The notes beneath the pieces were generated by a model. The model was not told where the DNA came from. It ran no database searches and saw nothing but the letters and a program-made list of their open reading frames with translations. The position numbers and the translations under genes were made by a program. Of a stretch of 64,000 nt of DNA, positions 29,331 to 38,958 are shown piece after piece; position 1 is the stretch's first letter; the number at the start of each line of letters is the position of its first letter. Source of the stretch: QVMG01 sp032073245 (GTDB lineage Bacteria; Bacteroidota; Bacteroidia; Bacteroidales; Tannerellaceae); assembly GCA_032073245.1 (NCBI GenBank), contig DAMANX010000025.1, positions 1 to 64,000 on the forward strand, in the 5' to 3' direction.

Positions 29331-29346
29331 TGTTTCACGTGGAACA
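29331..29346. promoter_or_regulatory. parS: parS-like centromere site
   Basis: TGTTTCACGTGGAACA is a 16-base near-palindrome. Its complement, TGTTCCACGTGAAACA, is a known form of the ParB-binding parS sequence. It lies between mnmG and uvrC. parS sites cluster near the replication origin in most bacteria, and mnmG (gidA) is often origin-proximal. Confidence 0.85.
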
Positions 29347-29355
29347 ATTGTCCAT

Positions 29356-31233
29356 TTATCTCCCTAAAAGTATTAACAATATATTAATATCGCTAGGAGA
29401 AATACCGGGTATCCGGCTTGCCTGAGCAATCGTGTCGGGATCAATCTTAGTGAGCTTTTGACGGGCTTCTGTGGAAAGAGATTGAATAGAATCATAGTCG
29501 AATTTACCTTTAATATATATATTCTCCAGTCGGTTTATTTTGTCTGCAATAATTCTTTCCCTTTTGATATAGCCACTATATTTCATTAATATTTCAGCTG
29601 CCTCGATGATTTCCTCTTTTCGTGAAGCCGGAACCTTTTCAAGCTCTTTAGACAAAGCAGGAATAATCTCCGATAATTTTTCTATGTTTAATTGAGGGCG
29701 GAGTTCCAGGTCAATTAACTTACATCCATGGGAGAGGGGAGCTGTACTTAGTTGTTCCAGTTCGCTATTAATCATTTGTGGTTTTATAGAATAATTCTCC
29801 ATGAAATTGATCAAAGCATCTCTACTCTCTCTCTTTGCAATGAGAAGATCATAGCGATCTTGTTTAGCCAAACCTAATTGATAAGCCTTTTCAGTTAAGC
29901 GCATGTCTGCATCATCCTGGCGTAAAAGAATACGATATTCTGCACGTGAAGTAAACATGCGGTATGGTTCATCTACTCCTTTTGTAACAAGATCATCAAT
30001 TAAAACTCCTATATAGGCTTCATCTCTTCCAAGAATAAAAGGTTCTCCTCCATGACAATTGATATGGGCATTTATGCCTGCAATTAATCCTTGGCCACCT
30101 GCTTCTTCATATCCTGTGGTTCCGTTAATCTGTCCGGCAAAAAAGAGATTGTGAAGCCTTTTTGTTTCCAGTGTATGATGTAATTGAGTCGGATCAAAGA
30201 AGTCGTATTCGATAGCATATCCCGGTCGATAAATCTGAATATCGCGAAATGCAGGTATAGATTGCAATGCGCGCAACTGAATATCGAGGGGTAGCGAGGA
30301 GGAGAAACCATTCAGATAATATTCCTGGGTTTTCTCTCCTTCTGGTTCAAGAAATAATTGGTGTTGTGTCTTATCGGCAAAAGTTACTATCTTAGTTTCT
30401 ATACTAGGACAATAACGCGGACCTATACTTTGGATTTGTCCGTTATATAAAGGAGAATCCGGTAATCCTTCCCGAAGTATGTCATGTGTGGATTCATTTG
30501 TAAAAGTTGTCCAGCAACTCAATTGCTTCAGTGTACGCTGCGGATGTTCTAAATAAGAAAATTTATGGTAATCATTTTCTCCGGGTTGTTCATCCATTTC
30601 ATCAAAATGAACGCTCCGACCATCTATTCTTACAGGTGTACCTGTTTTCATCCGATCTGCGATGAAACCGAGAGAAACAAGCTGTTCTGTTATTCCTTTT
30701 GATGCAGGTTCAGAAATGCGTCCACCCCGTATTTGTGTCCTTCCTATGTGCATTAACCCGTTCAGAAATGTGCCATTAGTAAGTATAACAGCACCGGCAT
30801 AAAAATTGACATCCATTTCTGTGCTTACCCCTACAACGCGACCATCTTCAATTAACAACTCATTTACCTTATCCTGCCAGATAGATAAATTAAGGCAACT
30901 ATCCAAAATCTCCCTCCATGTATCGATGAAACGGGCACGGTCGCTTTGTGCACGTGGGCTCCACATTGCAGGCCCTTTACTCCGGTTGAGCATGCGAAAT
31001 TGGATTGCTGTTTTATCTGTAACGATGCCCATAAAGCCACCCAAAGCGTCAATCTCACGTACGATTTGTCCTTTGGCAATACCTCCAATGGCCGGATTAC
31101 AGCTCATTTGGGCAACTTTATTCATATCCATTGTAATCAAAAGCGTCCTCGATCCAAGGTTGGCCGCAGCACACGCAGCTTCACAACCCGCATGTCCGGC
31201 ACCCACAACGATTACATCATAATTAAAATTCAT
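29356..31233 (-). CDS. mnmG: tRNA uridine-5-carboxymethylaminomethyl modification protein MnmG
   Basis: 625 residues, the full long form. With MnmE it installs cmnm5 on the wobble uridine. The FAD-binding motif is DVIVVGAGHAGCEAACAAA. The catalytic region reads NGTFLNGLMHIGR and the conserved CNPAIGGIAKGQIVREIDALGG follows the FAD site. The C-terminal helical domain ends in RIPGISPSDINILLI. Its start overlaps ybeY by four bases. Confidence 0.97.
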   Translation of the reverse strand: MNFNYDVIVVGAGHAGCEAACAAANLGSRTLLITMDMNKVAQMSCNPAIGGIAKGQIVREIDALGGFMGIVTDKTAIQFRMLNRSKGPAMWSPRAQSDRARFIDTWREILDSCLNLSIWQDKVNELLIEDGRVVGVSTEMDVNFYAGAVILTNGTFLNGLMHIGRTQIRGGRISEPASKGITEQLVSLGFIADRMKTGTPVRIDGRSVHFDEMDEQPGENDYHKFSYLEHPQRTLKQLSCWTTFTNESTHDILREGLPDSPLYNGQIQSIGPRYCPSIETKIVTFADKTQHQLFLEPEGEKTQEYYLNGFSSSLPLDIQLRALQSIPAFRDIQIYRPGYAIEYDFFDPTQLHHTLETKRLHNLFFAGQINGTTGYEEAGGQGLIAGINAHINCHGGEPFILGRDEAYIGVLIDDLVTKGVDEPYRMFTSRAEYRILLRQDDADMRLTEKAYQLGLAKQDRYDLLIAKRESRDALINFMENYSIKPQMINSELEQLSTAPLSHGCKLIDLELRPQLNIEKLSEIIPALSKELEKVPASRKEEIIEAAEILMKYSGYIKRERIIADKINRLENIYIKGKFDYDSIQSLSTEARQKLTKIDPDTIAQASRIPGISPSDINILLILLGR

Positions 31234-31655
31234 CTTATCCTTTCTAATAAAGCCAATGCTTTGTTTTCGTTTTCTTCCATTATCTCTCTTTCACCGGGGC
31301 CTTTGTCATTAATACCGCAAAGATGTAAGATCCCGTGAATGATAGTTCGATGCAATTCCTCCAGATATTCTGTTTTAAATGTTTCCGCATTTGTTTTAAC
31401 GGTATCAAGACTGATAAAGAGATCGCCAGCAATCTTATTTCCTTCGGAATAATCAAAGGTTATTATATCTGTATAATAATCATGTTGCAGATACTCTTTG
31501 TTTACTTCTAATATCTTTTCATCGGAACAAAAGATATAACTGATGTCTCCTATCTTTCGTTTGTAAGTGGCAGCAACTTCTTTAATCCAGTTACTGATTA
31601 TCCTTCTTTTTATCGGTGGAAACGGAACTTCTTCAATGTTATATATTATTGCCAT
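31230..31655 (-). CDS. ybeY: Endoribonuclease YbeY
   Basis: 141 residues. It takes part in 16S rRNA 3' maturation and ribosome quality control. The metal site is HGILHLCGIND. The usual third ligand His is Asp here; I believe Bacteroidetes YbeY proteins commonly have this change, and it keeps a possible metal ligand. The conserved Asp-rich strand is YTDIITFDYSEG. The ATGA overlap with mnmG implies coupling. Confidence 0.93.
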   Translation of the reverse strand: MAIIYNIEEVPFPPIKRRIISNWIKEVAATYKRKIGDISYIFCSDEKILEVNKEYLQHDYYTDIITFDYSEGNKIAGDLFISLDTVKTNAETFKTEYLEELHRTIIHGILHLCGINDKGPGEREIMEENENKALALLERIR

Positions 31656-31673
31656 ATTTTATATCTGTACATT

Positions 31674-32906
31674 TTATCCAAAGAATAAATAAGTCAAAAG
31701 AATTGCCGCAATAGCTCCCGCTAAATCTGCCAGTAAAGAGTATGGTACTGTATAACGCGTATTCTTTATAGCAACACTTCCGAAATAAAGTGCAACTACA
31801 TATAATGTTGTATCTGTTGAGCCTTGCACTACGGACGTTAATCTTCCCACAAAAGAATCAGCTCCATAAGTTCCCATTGCATCTATCATCATTCCACGGG
31901 CGCCGCTACCGCTTAAAGGTTTCATTAGAATTGTGGGTAATGCCTCCACAAAGTCTGTGTTTATTCCGACTGAAGCAACTCCCATACGTACACCATTAAT
32001 GAGAAAATCCATTGCTCCGGATGCACGGAAAACAGCAATACCCACAAGTATAGCAACTAGATAAGGAATGATAGTGATAGCTGTCTTAAATCCATCTTTT
32101 GCTCCTTCTATAAATGCATCGTAGACATTAATCTTTTTACGTATTCCTGCAACTATAAATCCGCATATAATGGTAAACAGCAGGGTGTTGGCAAACAAAG
32201 TAGAGTACAGAGATACTTTCTCTTGCGGTAATGAATTAAATAACAAGATTAATCCAGCTATAAATGCTCCAAGCCCCCCGAAGAAAAGTAATAGATTGCG
32301 TTGTAAGACATTGATTCTCTGTTTTAAACATACCGCTAGTACTGCCACAAGAGTGGAAGAAAATGTTGCAAGCATAATAGGAAGGAATACATCAGAAGGA
32401 TTTGCTGCACCCATCTGTGCCCTATACATCATAATGGTTATGGGAATTAATGTAAGCCCTGATGCATTGATACACAAGAACATAATCATTGCATTACTTG
32501 CTGTATCTTTCTCCTTATTCAATTCCTGTAGTTGCTGCATTGCCTTTAAGCCCATAGGGGTTGCTGCATTATCTAAGCCAAGAAGGTTGGCAGAGATATT
32601 CATAAAAATTGATCCGGTTACCGGATGACTTTTGGGAATATCGGGAAATAGTTTGCTAAATACTGGAGCGCCCAATCGAGCAAAAGCTTGTATAACTCCC
32701 CCTTGTTCACCTATTTTCATAATCCCCAGCCACAATGTCAATATCCCGGTTAACCCTAAAGATATCTCAAATCCGCTTTTTGCTGAAGAAAAGGAGGCAT
32801 TGATAATCTCAGTGAATACCTGTATATCCCCAAGAAAAATCAATTTCACCAGTGCAACAACAAAGGCAATCAAGAAAAAGGCAATCCAAATGTAATTTAG
32901 AACCAT
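31674..32906 (-). CDS. Nucleoside-recognition (Gate) domain membrane protein, SpmA/SpmB fusion type
   Basis: 410 residues from ATG 32906; the upstream frame is repeat DNA. About ten hydrophobic segments and two Gate domains: the first with LTGILTLWLGIMKIGEQGG and SANLLGLDNAATPMGLKAMQ, the second with PYLVAILVGIAVFRASGAM and KPLSGSGARGMMIDAM. The two halves match spore maturation proteins A and B joined in one chain, as in non-sporulating Bacteroidetes. The transported or sensed substrate is unknown. It precedes ybeY by 18 bases. Confidence 0.87.
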   Translation of the reverse strand: MVLNYIWIAFFLIAFVVALVKLIFLGDIQVFTEIINASFSSAKSGFEISLGLTGILTLWLGIMKIGEQGGVIQAFARLGAPVFSKLFPDIPKSHPVTGSIFMNISANLLGLDNAATPMGLKAMQQLQELNKEKDTASNAMIMFLCINASGLTLIPITIMMYRAQMGAANPSDVFLPIMLATFSSTLVAVLAVCLKQRINVLQRNLLLFFGGLGAFIAGLILLFNSLPQEKVSLYSTLFANTLLFTIICGFIVAGIRKKINVYDAFIEGAKDGFKTAITIIPYLVAILVGIAVFRASGAMDFLINGVRMGVASVGINTDFVEALPTILMKPLSGSGARGMMIDAMGTYGADSFVGRLTSVVQGSTDTTLYVVALYFGSVAIKNTRYTVPYSLLADLAGAIAAILLTYLFFG

Positions 32907-32914
32907 ATTTTGTA

Positions 32915-33022
32915 ATTGACAGTTGACAATTGACAATTGACAATGAAAATACCTTTTTAAGAATTAGGTATAGATTAAGTCCTCAAATTTCTATTTCATT
33001 GTCAATTGTCCATTGTCAATTA
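32915..33022. repeat. TTGACAATTGACA inverted repeat
   Basis: The left side carries a head-to-tail run of the 9-10-base unit TTGACAATTGACA. The right side carries its complement (TTGTCAATTGTCCATTGTCAA). The same unit borders the RND permease at 42120-42155 and 42233-42262. Confidence 0.55.
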
Positions 33023-33074
33023 TTCATTTGCAAAGAAGAAAATACGCTTTGCTATGCAAAAGTACAATTTCTTC

Positions 33075-33105
33075 TTTGCATTCAGGGGCTGTTTACTTAA
33101 TTTTG
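33075..33105 (+). promoter_or_regulatory. Promoter of the 2-hydroxyacid dehydrogenase gene
   Basis: TTTG at 33075-33078 and TAATTTTG at 33098-33105 are separated by 19 bases. This matches both Bacteroidetes promoter elements. The gene starts 30 bases downstream. Confidence 0.7.
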
Positions 33106-33135
33106 GTGCCGATAACATTTATAAAAGCTTGAGAG

Positions 33136-34098
33136 ATGAAGAAGATATTGGTTACGTATGATATGTTCCGGGAAGGATTTACTGAGTTGGAAAGTAAGTA
33201 CGATGTTACTTTTCCTGATGGTAGAGACTTTACTTACGAAGAAGTCTTGGATATGATTGCAGACTATGATGTACTCTGTTCCATGTTTGACTTTAAAGTA
33301 GACAAAGAGTTGATCGACCGGGGTGAAAAGCTGCAACTGATAGCCAATTATGCTGTAGGATATAATAATATAGATGTGAAATATGCTCTCGAGAAAGGGT
33401 TGACAGTTGCCAATACGCCTGATCCGGTAACTGCTCCGACTGCTAATCTGGCTTTGGGTTTGATGATCGATACGGCACGGCGTATTAGTGAGTGCGACCG
33501 TAAACTACGGTTATTGGGACGTAACATGAAGGTTGGCGTTCTGGAAAATCTGGGAGTATCCATTACCAATCAGACGTTGGGAATCCTTGGAATGGGACGT
33601 ATCGGCAAAGCTTTAGCACGTCGTGCAGTAGCATGTGGTATGGATGTTATCTACCATAATCGACGCCAATTGTATGTTGAAGAGGAAACAAAACTTAATG
33701 TTGTGTATGTATCTAAGGAAGAACTTTTAGCACAATCTGACTTTATTTCAGTGAATGCTCCGTATACACCGGAAACTCATCATATTATCGGTGAATTCGA
33801 ACTAAATCAAATGAAACCTTCTGCCATTCTCATTAATACATCCCGTGGCCCGCTCGTAGATGAACAGGCATTGATCAAAGCCTTACAAGAAGGTGTAATT
33901 CATGGTGCCGGATTGGATGTTTTTGAGCATGGTGACTTTCCTTCTCCTGAATTATTAGAAATGGATAATGTGGTTTTAACCCCTCATATTGGAACGCAGA
34001 CAACAGACACTCGTGTGGAAATGGCAAGAGTTGTAAGCAATAATGTGATAGGTTTTTTAGAAGGTGACCGTCCTGTTTACCGCGTAACACGCCCTTAA
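33136..34098 (+). CDS. D-2-hydroxyacid dehydrogenase (NAD-dependent)
   Basis: 320 residues, a full family length. The Rossmann motif is LGILGMGRIGKALARRA. The catalytic residues are Arg237 (NTSRGPLVDE), Glu264 (GLDVFEHGD) and His284 (LTPHIGTQT). The family reduces 2-oxo acids such as glyoxylate, hydroxypyruvate or pyruvate; the substrate is not clear, though sequence phrases such as GLTVANTPDPVTAPTANLALG are like glyoxylate/hydroxypyruvate reductases. It has a well-formed promoter and its stop overlaps that of the RND permease on the other strand. Confidence 0.9.
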   Translation: MKKILVTYDMFREGFTELESKYDVTFPDGRDFTYEEVLDMIADYDVLCSMFDFKVDKELIDRGEKLQLIANYAVGYNNIDVKYALEKGLTVANTPDPVTAPTANLALGLMIDTARRISECDRKLRLLGRNMKVGVLENLGVSITNQTLGILGMGRIGKALARRAVACGMDVIYHNRRQLYVEEETKLNVVYVSKEELLAQSDFISVNAPYTPETHHIIGEFELNQMKPSAILINTSRGPLVDEQALIKALQEGVIHGAGLDVFEHGDFPSPELLEMDNVVLTPHIGTQTTDTRVEMARVVSNNVIGFLEGDRPVYRVTRP

Positions 34099-37000
34099 TT
34101 TTTCGGTTTCTTGTGTTTGGCTCCTGACTTTTTGGGAAGAGCAAAAATGGGGAGATAGAAAAAGATAGCGATCACTGACATAATCAGTCCCCCAATGGTT
34201 CCAGCTGCTAATGGAAACCAGAAAGCTTCTTTTGTGCTGCCGACCATAAAGGGAATAAATCCGAGAACTGTTGAAACGACAGTCAGAAATATCGGGGTTA
34301 TTTTGGCATTCCATGCTTTGAGATATAGACGAAGAGGAGCCATGCGCGGATGACGAACCCGTAGTTGATTATATTCATTGATGATATATATACTTGCATT
34401 CACAGTAATTCCGCATAGAAGAACAAACGATGCGAATCCTCCCTGATCGAAGTTGAGCTTAAACCAGTAGAAGGTAAGGAACACGCCTATATAAGAAATT
34501 GGAATCACAAAGATAACCGCCAGAGGTTGCTTCAATGAATTAAAAAGAATACTAGTGGTGAAGAAAATAATCACAATAATCAGGAGTAAAAGGAAATACT
34601 GCTTATTATCTTTCTTTCCCCAATTCCAGGAATAACCTGATTTATCAGCCGTATAACCCATTGGCAACAAATTATTGAAGCCTTTTAATAACCGTTCCTG
34701 GATACGGTTCCCCTGATTGGATGCCCCTATGTATTCATATTGAATGCAGAGGCGATATTGCTGATTTACTTTGGCTACCTTTTGCGGCATCTGTCCCTTT
34801 TCTACGGTTGCCAGTTCGGCTAATTTGTAAGGAATACCTTTAATCTGCTGAGGTACATATTGCATATTCCATATATCAAAGTCCTTCGATTGGCGTGAGT
34901 TGAGTTTTAACCTCTCTGTTTCATTATTAACCACGATGTTACCCGTATAAATATCTTTTCCAAAGACGGGACGAAGAGATGCAAACAGATCGATAGGCAG
35001 GATATTCTCTTCCGCCATCCTTGCCTTATTCAGATTAAATGAAAATTCCTGATAGTCGTCTTTATACCATGAAAACTCCGAATTGATCAATACTTCGCGG
35101 ATACGGCGATTGTTGAGTAAAGAATCTTTGAAGACCTCTGCCCATTCGAATAATTCATCGTAATTATATCCGAACATTTCAATTCGGTAGCTCCCAGCAC
35201 TTTCACGAACATCATTGTTAAAGCCTTGATCCTGCAATCCGTATACACTCCAGCTTCCACCTCCTAATTCAAGTGCTTTGGTGATAACCCGGCTTTTCAG
35301 AGTATATGGGAATCCTGTACGTTCGCTTTCTTGCGTGAAATAGATACGAATATTAGCCTGGCGTGAACTATAGATACTGGTTTGGAATTGTTTTATCTCT
35401 TTATAAGTACTTAAGTATGACTCCATGCGGCGAATGAGGTGATTCATCTGATCCAGTGTAGTCCCATTTGGCATAGTCGCCGCAATAGACAACACCACTT
35501 CTTCGTTTCGTGTAAAATAACTACCCGCATACACTTTCTCAACAAACAGACGTATGGTACCTCCCAATCCTTTGTCTACAATAGGTTTTATTTTCTCTTT
35601 CCAGACATCCTTCGCTACAAAATTATTATACTTCTCGATCATTGAAATCCTGAAAGGAGACATCTGTTCCAGTTTTTCATTTTCGGGTTCAATCTTTTCA
35701 GGTAACATGAAAACAGGAATTCCAAAAAGAAGGATAATAAAGATACAAGCAAGTACACGCCATCTGATAAAAAAACGTATTTGTGCCTGATAATACCGGG
35801 TAAAGTATACCGGGAAACGATGTAAAAAACGATTTACACGAGTGAAACGTTTACGTTTTTCTTTGGGCGCTTTTTGTTTCCTATGTAACAACCCCATTTT
35901 ATCAATTAATGCCGGAACGAGGAATAGGGCGACAAAAAGAGATACACCCAGGTTTATAATCACTACGGCTGCAAAATCCTGCAGGTTTAACCGGATACGC
36001 TCGTCAAGAAAGAAAATGATGCTCAATGCCCCGATTGTTGTTAGGGTAGCTGCAAGAATGGAAAGAAATGCCCCGCGGTCTCGTCGGTTCCGTAAATGAT
36101 CTGTCATCACAATGGTATTGTCAATGATCAGACTAAGCGAAATCGTAATACCGGCCAACGAATAGAGTTGTATTTCCAATTTCAACAGATAATAGAGTAT
36201 TACGGCAATTCCTAGGTTTACACTTATACTGATCATGATCAGTAGGAGATATTTGAAATTACGGGTAATAAGAAGAACAAAAAGAAGTAGGATCAGTATT
36301 GTTAGTCCGGAACGAACATAGATTTTATCTAATTCTTTTTGAATAAATTCTGTTGCATCATAACTTGTATGAACCTCATATCCTTTAGGTAGCAGGCTAC
36401 GAATATGTTCCATTTCCTCTTTTACCTTTTTGGCAAGCTGCAATTGGTTGGCAGTCTCTTCTGCCCGAATGGAAAGATAAATAGAATTGAGCCCGTTGAT
36501 GCGGAAATAGTTCTGCGGCGATTCTTCCTGACGGGTTACTTTCAATAGTTGATCCAGTCTGATAAGTTTCCCTTCCGCAGTAGTCAATGTGATGCGTGTC
36601 GGATCAAAACCATTGTCTACATTTTCCGGAATAAGTGCAAGGCGTATCCATTCCTGAGAAGTACCGGAACCTTCTGTAAATGCAATTCCCAGAAATTCTT
36701 TTCTGTAATATTGCGAGATGGCTTCCTGAATATTGCCGAGTGATATGCCTAATAATGACAGTTGCCGGCTATCATACTCAAGACGCCATTCCATGGGTGT
36801 CGCTCCACTAACATCTATGCGATAAATGCCGGGAATACCTGCTAAGCGGGGTTTTATCTGTTCTTCGGCAAAGCGCTGAATAAAGATAGGTGTAGCTGCC
36901 GCATTCAGTGTATAACTAATAAAAGGACGTGATTCATTTTCGTCGGGACGACTCATTTCCAATACCGGATAGCTCAATCCATTGGGAAGGCTGGGCCAGG

Positions 37001-37340
37001 TTTGACGAACGATAGTGGATGCCTCAAAGCGGGCTGCATCTATATCTGTATATTTGTCGAGTTCAAGCGAGATTCGTCCCCAACCGTTACCTGAAGTTGA
37101 ATTAAGGTTTTTGATTCCCTTGATACGTGCCAACATAGCTTCCAAACGGGAAGTGACTTCCATCTCAATTACACGTGCGGAATTACCCGGCATATTATAG
37201 CTGACCGTTAACTGCGGAAGTGTACGTGAAGGAGATAGCTTAATCGGTAGAAGCGGTACAAAAGCTATCCCGGTCAGCGCAATGCAGATAAAGACAACAA
37301 TAATGGTAAAAGATGATATGTTGGACTTTCCTTTGCTCAT
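34095..37340 (-). CDS. RND efflux permease (second of the operon)
   Basis: 1081 residues with the two-fold RND layout: TM1 near 10-30, a large periplasmic loop, TM2-6 at about 340-480, then a second half. The TM4 region reads ISLSLIIDNTIVMTDHLRNRRDRG. It differs from the 1050-residue permease in the same operon. It shares one base with the TolC-type gene upstream and is the last gene of the operon. Such pumps expel drugs, bile salts or metabolites; substrates are unknown. Pairing with the first permease could be heterotrimeric as in MdtBC. Confidence 0.92.
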   Translation of the reverse strand: MSKGKSNISSFTIIVVFICIALTGIAFVPLLPIKLSPSRTLPQLTVSYNMPGNSARVIEMEVTSRLEAMLARIKGIKNLNSTSGNGWGRISLELDKYTDIDAARFEASTIVRQTWPSLPNGLSYPVLEMSRPDENESRPFISYTLNAAATPIFIQRFAEEQIKPRLAGIPGIYRIDVSGATPMEWRLEYDSRQLSLLGISLGNIQEAISQYYRKEFLGIAFTEGSGTSQEWIRLALIPENVDNGFDPTRITLTTAEGKLIRLDQLLKVTRQEESPQNYFRINGLNSIYLSIRAEETANQLQLAKKVKEEMEHIRSLLPKGYEVHTSYDATEFIQKELDKIYVRSGLTILILLLFVLLITRNFKYLLLIMISISVNLGIAVILYYLLKLEIQLYSLAGITISLSLIIDNTIVMTDHLRNRRDRGAFLSILAATLTTIGALSIIFFLDERIRLNLQDFAAVVIINLGVSLFVALFLVPALIDKMGLLHRKQKAPKEKRKRFTRVNRFLHRFPVYFTRYYQAQIRFFIRWRVLACIFIILLFGIPVFMLPEKIEPENEKLEQMSPFRISMIEKYNNFVAKDVWKEKIKPIVDKGLGGTIRLFVEKVYAGSYFTRNEEVVLSIAATMPNGTTLDQMNHLIRRMESYLSTYKEIKQFQTSIYSSRQANIRIYFTQESERTGFPYTLKSRVITKALELGGGSWSVYGLQDQGFNNDVRESAGSYRIEMFGYNYDELFEWAEVFKDSLLNNRRIREVLINSEFSWYKDDYQEFSFNLNKARMAEENILPIDLFASLRPVFGKDIYTGNIVVNNETERLKLNSRQSKDFDIWNMQYVPQQIKGIPYKLAELATVEKGQMPQKVAKVNQQYRLCIQYEYIGASNQGNRIQERLLKGFNNLLPMGYTADKSGYSWNWGKKDNKQYFLLLLIIVIIFFTTSILFNSLKQPLAVIFVIPISYIGVFLTFYWFKLNFDQGGFASFVLLCGITVNASIYIINEYNQLRVRHPRMAPLRLYLKAWNAKITPIFLTVVSTVLGFIPFMVGSTKEAFWFPLAAGTIGGLIMSVIAIFFYLPIFALPKKSGAKHKKPKN

Positions 37341-38821
37341 TAATAGATATGATGCTTATAGTCGAATTCTTTACTGAGTGAAATACCTCTGTCGAAATCG
37401 TGTAGTGTCAGTTTCCGTATTTTATAATAGCTCAGCCAATAGTTACGTAAAGCCGATATATAATTACGTTGTGCCTCTTCCTGTCTGTTCTGGGATAATG
37501 TGAGACTGCTGATATCGGCTTTCCCGATCATAAAGCGTTGTTTGGTCAGATCATAAGCCATTTTGGCCAGCTCGAGTGCTTCTTCTGCAGTGCCTATCAG
37601 ATCTTGTTGTATATTGAAATCACTTACGGTCATAATAACATCCTCTTCAACAGACAATTCATCCTGACGGGCAGAGATCCGGACTACATTCAGATTGTTA
37701 CGCGCCACATTATACTTCCCTTTTCGTACACCCCAGTCTATTAACGGAATAGAGAGAGAAAGAGAAACTATATCCTGTTGAAGCGGATCACGGTAGGCAT
37801 CTTTAAATGTATTTGCAACCTGATTGAATCCGATGCTTGCATTTACCGAAGCATTGAAGATCGCTTCCTTTCTGGTTTTATCAGCTTGTTGCTCTGCTTC
37901 CAGTATTTGTTGTTGTACAGTCAGGAACTTTGGATTATTCTCACGCGCCTGTGCCAGAGCCGCATCTACGGATATTATCATATCTCTTGGACGGCTTGGC
38001 AGTTGTAATCGTATTTCAGTGTTTTTATCGAAATTCAGATAAGAGGCAAGATTAAACATCGCCCGTTGCAGAGCAATATTAGCATTTTGAAGGGCATTGC
38101 GTGCATTAACAGCATCCAGTTTGAGAGTAAGTAAGTCATCCTGGCTTATTGATGCTATTTTATGCCGTTCCTGCCCCGTTCTGTATAAAGTATCTGAAGA
38201 GGCTACCTTTTCCCTGGCCAGATCATACTCTGCCTGAGCCATAGCCAGATTGAAAAAATAATCAGTAGCTTGTTCACTAACCCCTTCCAGGTTATACAAA
38301 AATTCTTTTTTTACTTTCTCATACTTTAGTGGTTCGATTTTTCGTTCCCACTTGAAAGGATTATAACCGATTAGGCTTTGGTTGTAACCAATACGAATAG
38401 GAATAGTGGTAAACTGTGTATAAGTGTTATCTCCGAAATTTCGCATGTATCCCAGGTCGGAGTCAATACGAAAACTTCCTCCCAGCAAGTCAAAGTTCTG
38501 TTTTATTGTCAAGTCGCCACCCGCATAAAAAGACTGTTGCTTTCTGTACACATCGATATCCTGCTCCGAATCGTAACGACGGGTAATATCCCGGTAATAT
38601 TGTGCCGGGGTCAGATTCAATGTCAAACTGGGTAAACGCCCGGCCTTATAGGTGCGGTATTCCCAGTATCCGGCAAGATACATATTCTTACTCCGGAATG
38701 CTTCCAGGGAACTGTCTGCTGCCAACGTGATTGTCCTTTCAAGCGACAGGCTCATAGGTTGTGCACTCGCTTTTCCAACAGCTAGCACAAACAATATTAA
38801 GAGTAGCTTTCCTGTTCTCAT
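37340..38821 (-). CDS. TolC family outer membrane efflux protein
   Basis: 493 residues with a signal peptide ending GKASAQ. The long alpha-helical repeats that form the periplasmic tunnel are visible as coiled coils around residues 190-260 and 380-460 (NARNALQNANIALQRAMFNLASYL; LELAKMAYDLTKQRFMIGKADISSL). The last helix ends in SALRNYWLSYYKIRKLTLHDF. It forms the outer membrane duct for the operon's RND pumps. It is the only outer membrane protein in the operon, so it probably serves both permeases. Confidence 0.92.
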   Translation of the reverse strand: MRTGKLLLILFVLAVGKASAQPMSLSLERTITLAADSSLEAFRSKNMYLAGYWEYRTYKAGRLPSLTLNLTPAQYYRDITRRYDSEQDIDVYRKQQSFYAGGDLTIKQNFDLLGGSFRIDSDLGYMRNFGDNTYTQFTTIPIRIGYNQSLIGYNPFKWERKIEPLKYEKVKKEFLYNLEGVSEQATDYFFNLAMAQAEYDLAREKVASSDTLYRTGQERHKIASISQDDLLTLKLDAVNARNALQNANIALQRAMFNLASYLNFDKNTEIRLQLPSRPRDMIISVDAALAQARENNPKFLTVQQQILEAEQQADKTRKEAIFNASVNASIGFNQVANTFKDAYRDPLQQDIVSLSLSIPLIDWGVRKGKYNVARNNLNVVRISARQDELSVEEDVIMTVSDFNIQQDLIGTAEEALELAKMAYDLTKQRFMIGKADISSLTLSQNRQEEAQRNYISALRNYWLSYYKIRKLTLHDFDRGISLSKEFDYKHHIY

Positions 38822-38851
38822 ATTTATCTATTTCTTTATCCTTAATCTTGC

Positions 38852-38939
38852 GTAGAGACAAGGCTTGCCTTGTCTTCTTTAATATTATCTATTTACATCA
38901 ATTCCTCTATATTGGAGACAAGGCAAGCCTTGTCTTTAC
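38852..38939. repeat. REP-like doublet with GTAG head (copy C)
   Basis: GTAG at 38852 is followed by AGACAAGGCTTGCCTTGTCT, identical to copy B. The inverted right unit is present, but its tail reads TTACC instead of CTAC. It lies within the RND operon, between the first permease and the TolC gene. Confidence 0.7.
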
Positions 38940-38958
38940 CACTATCGCTAACCACTCA

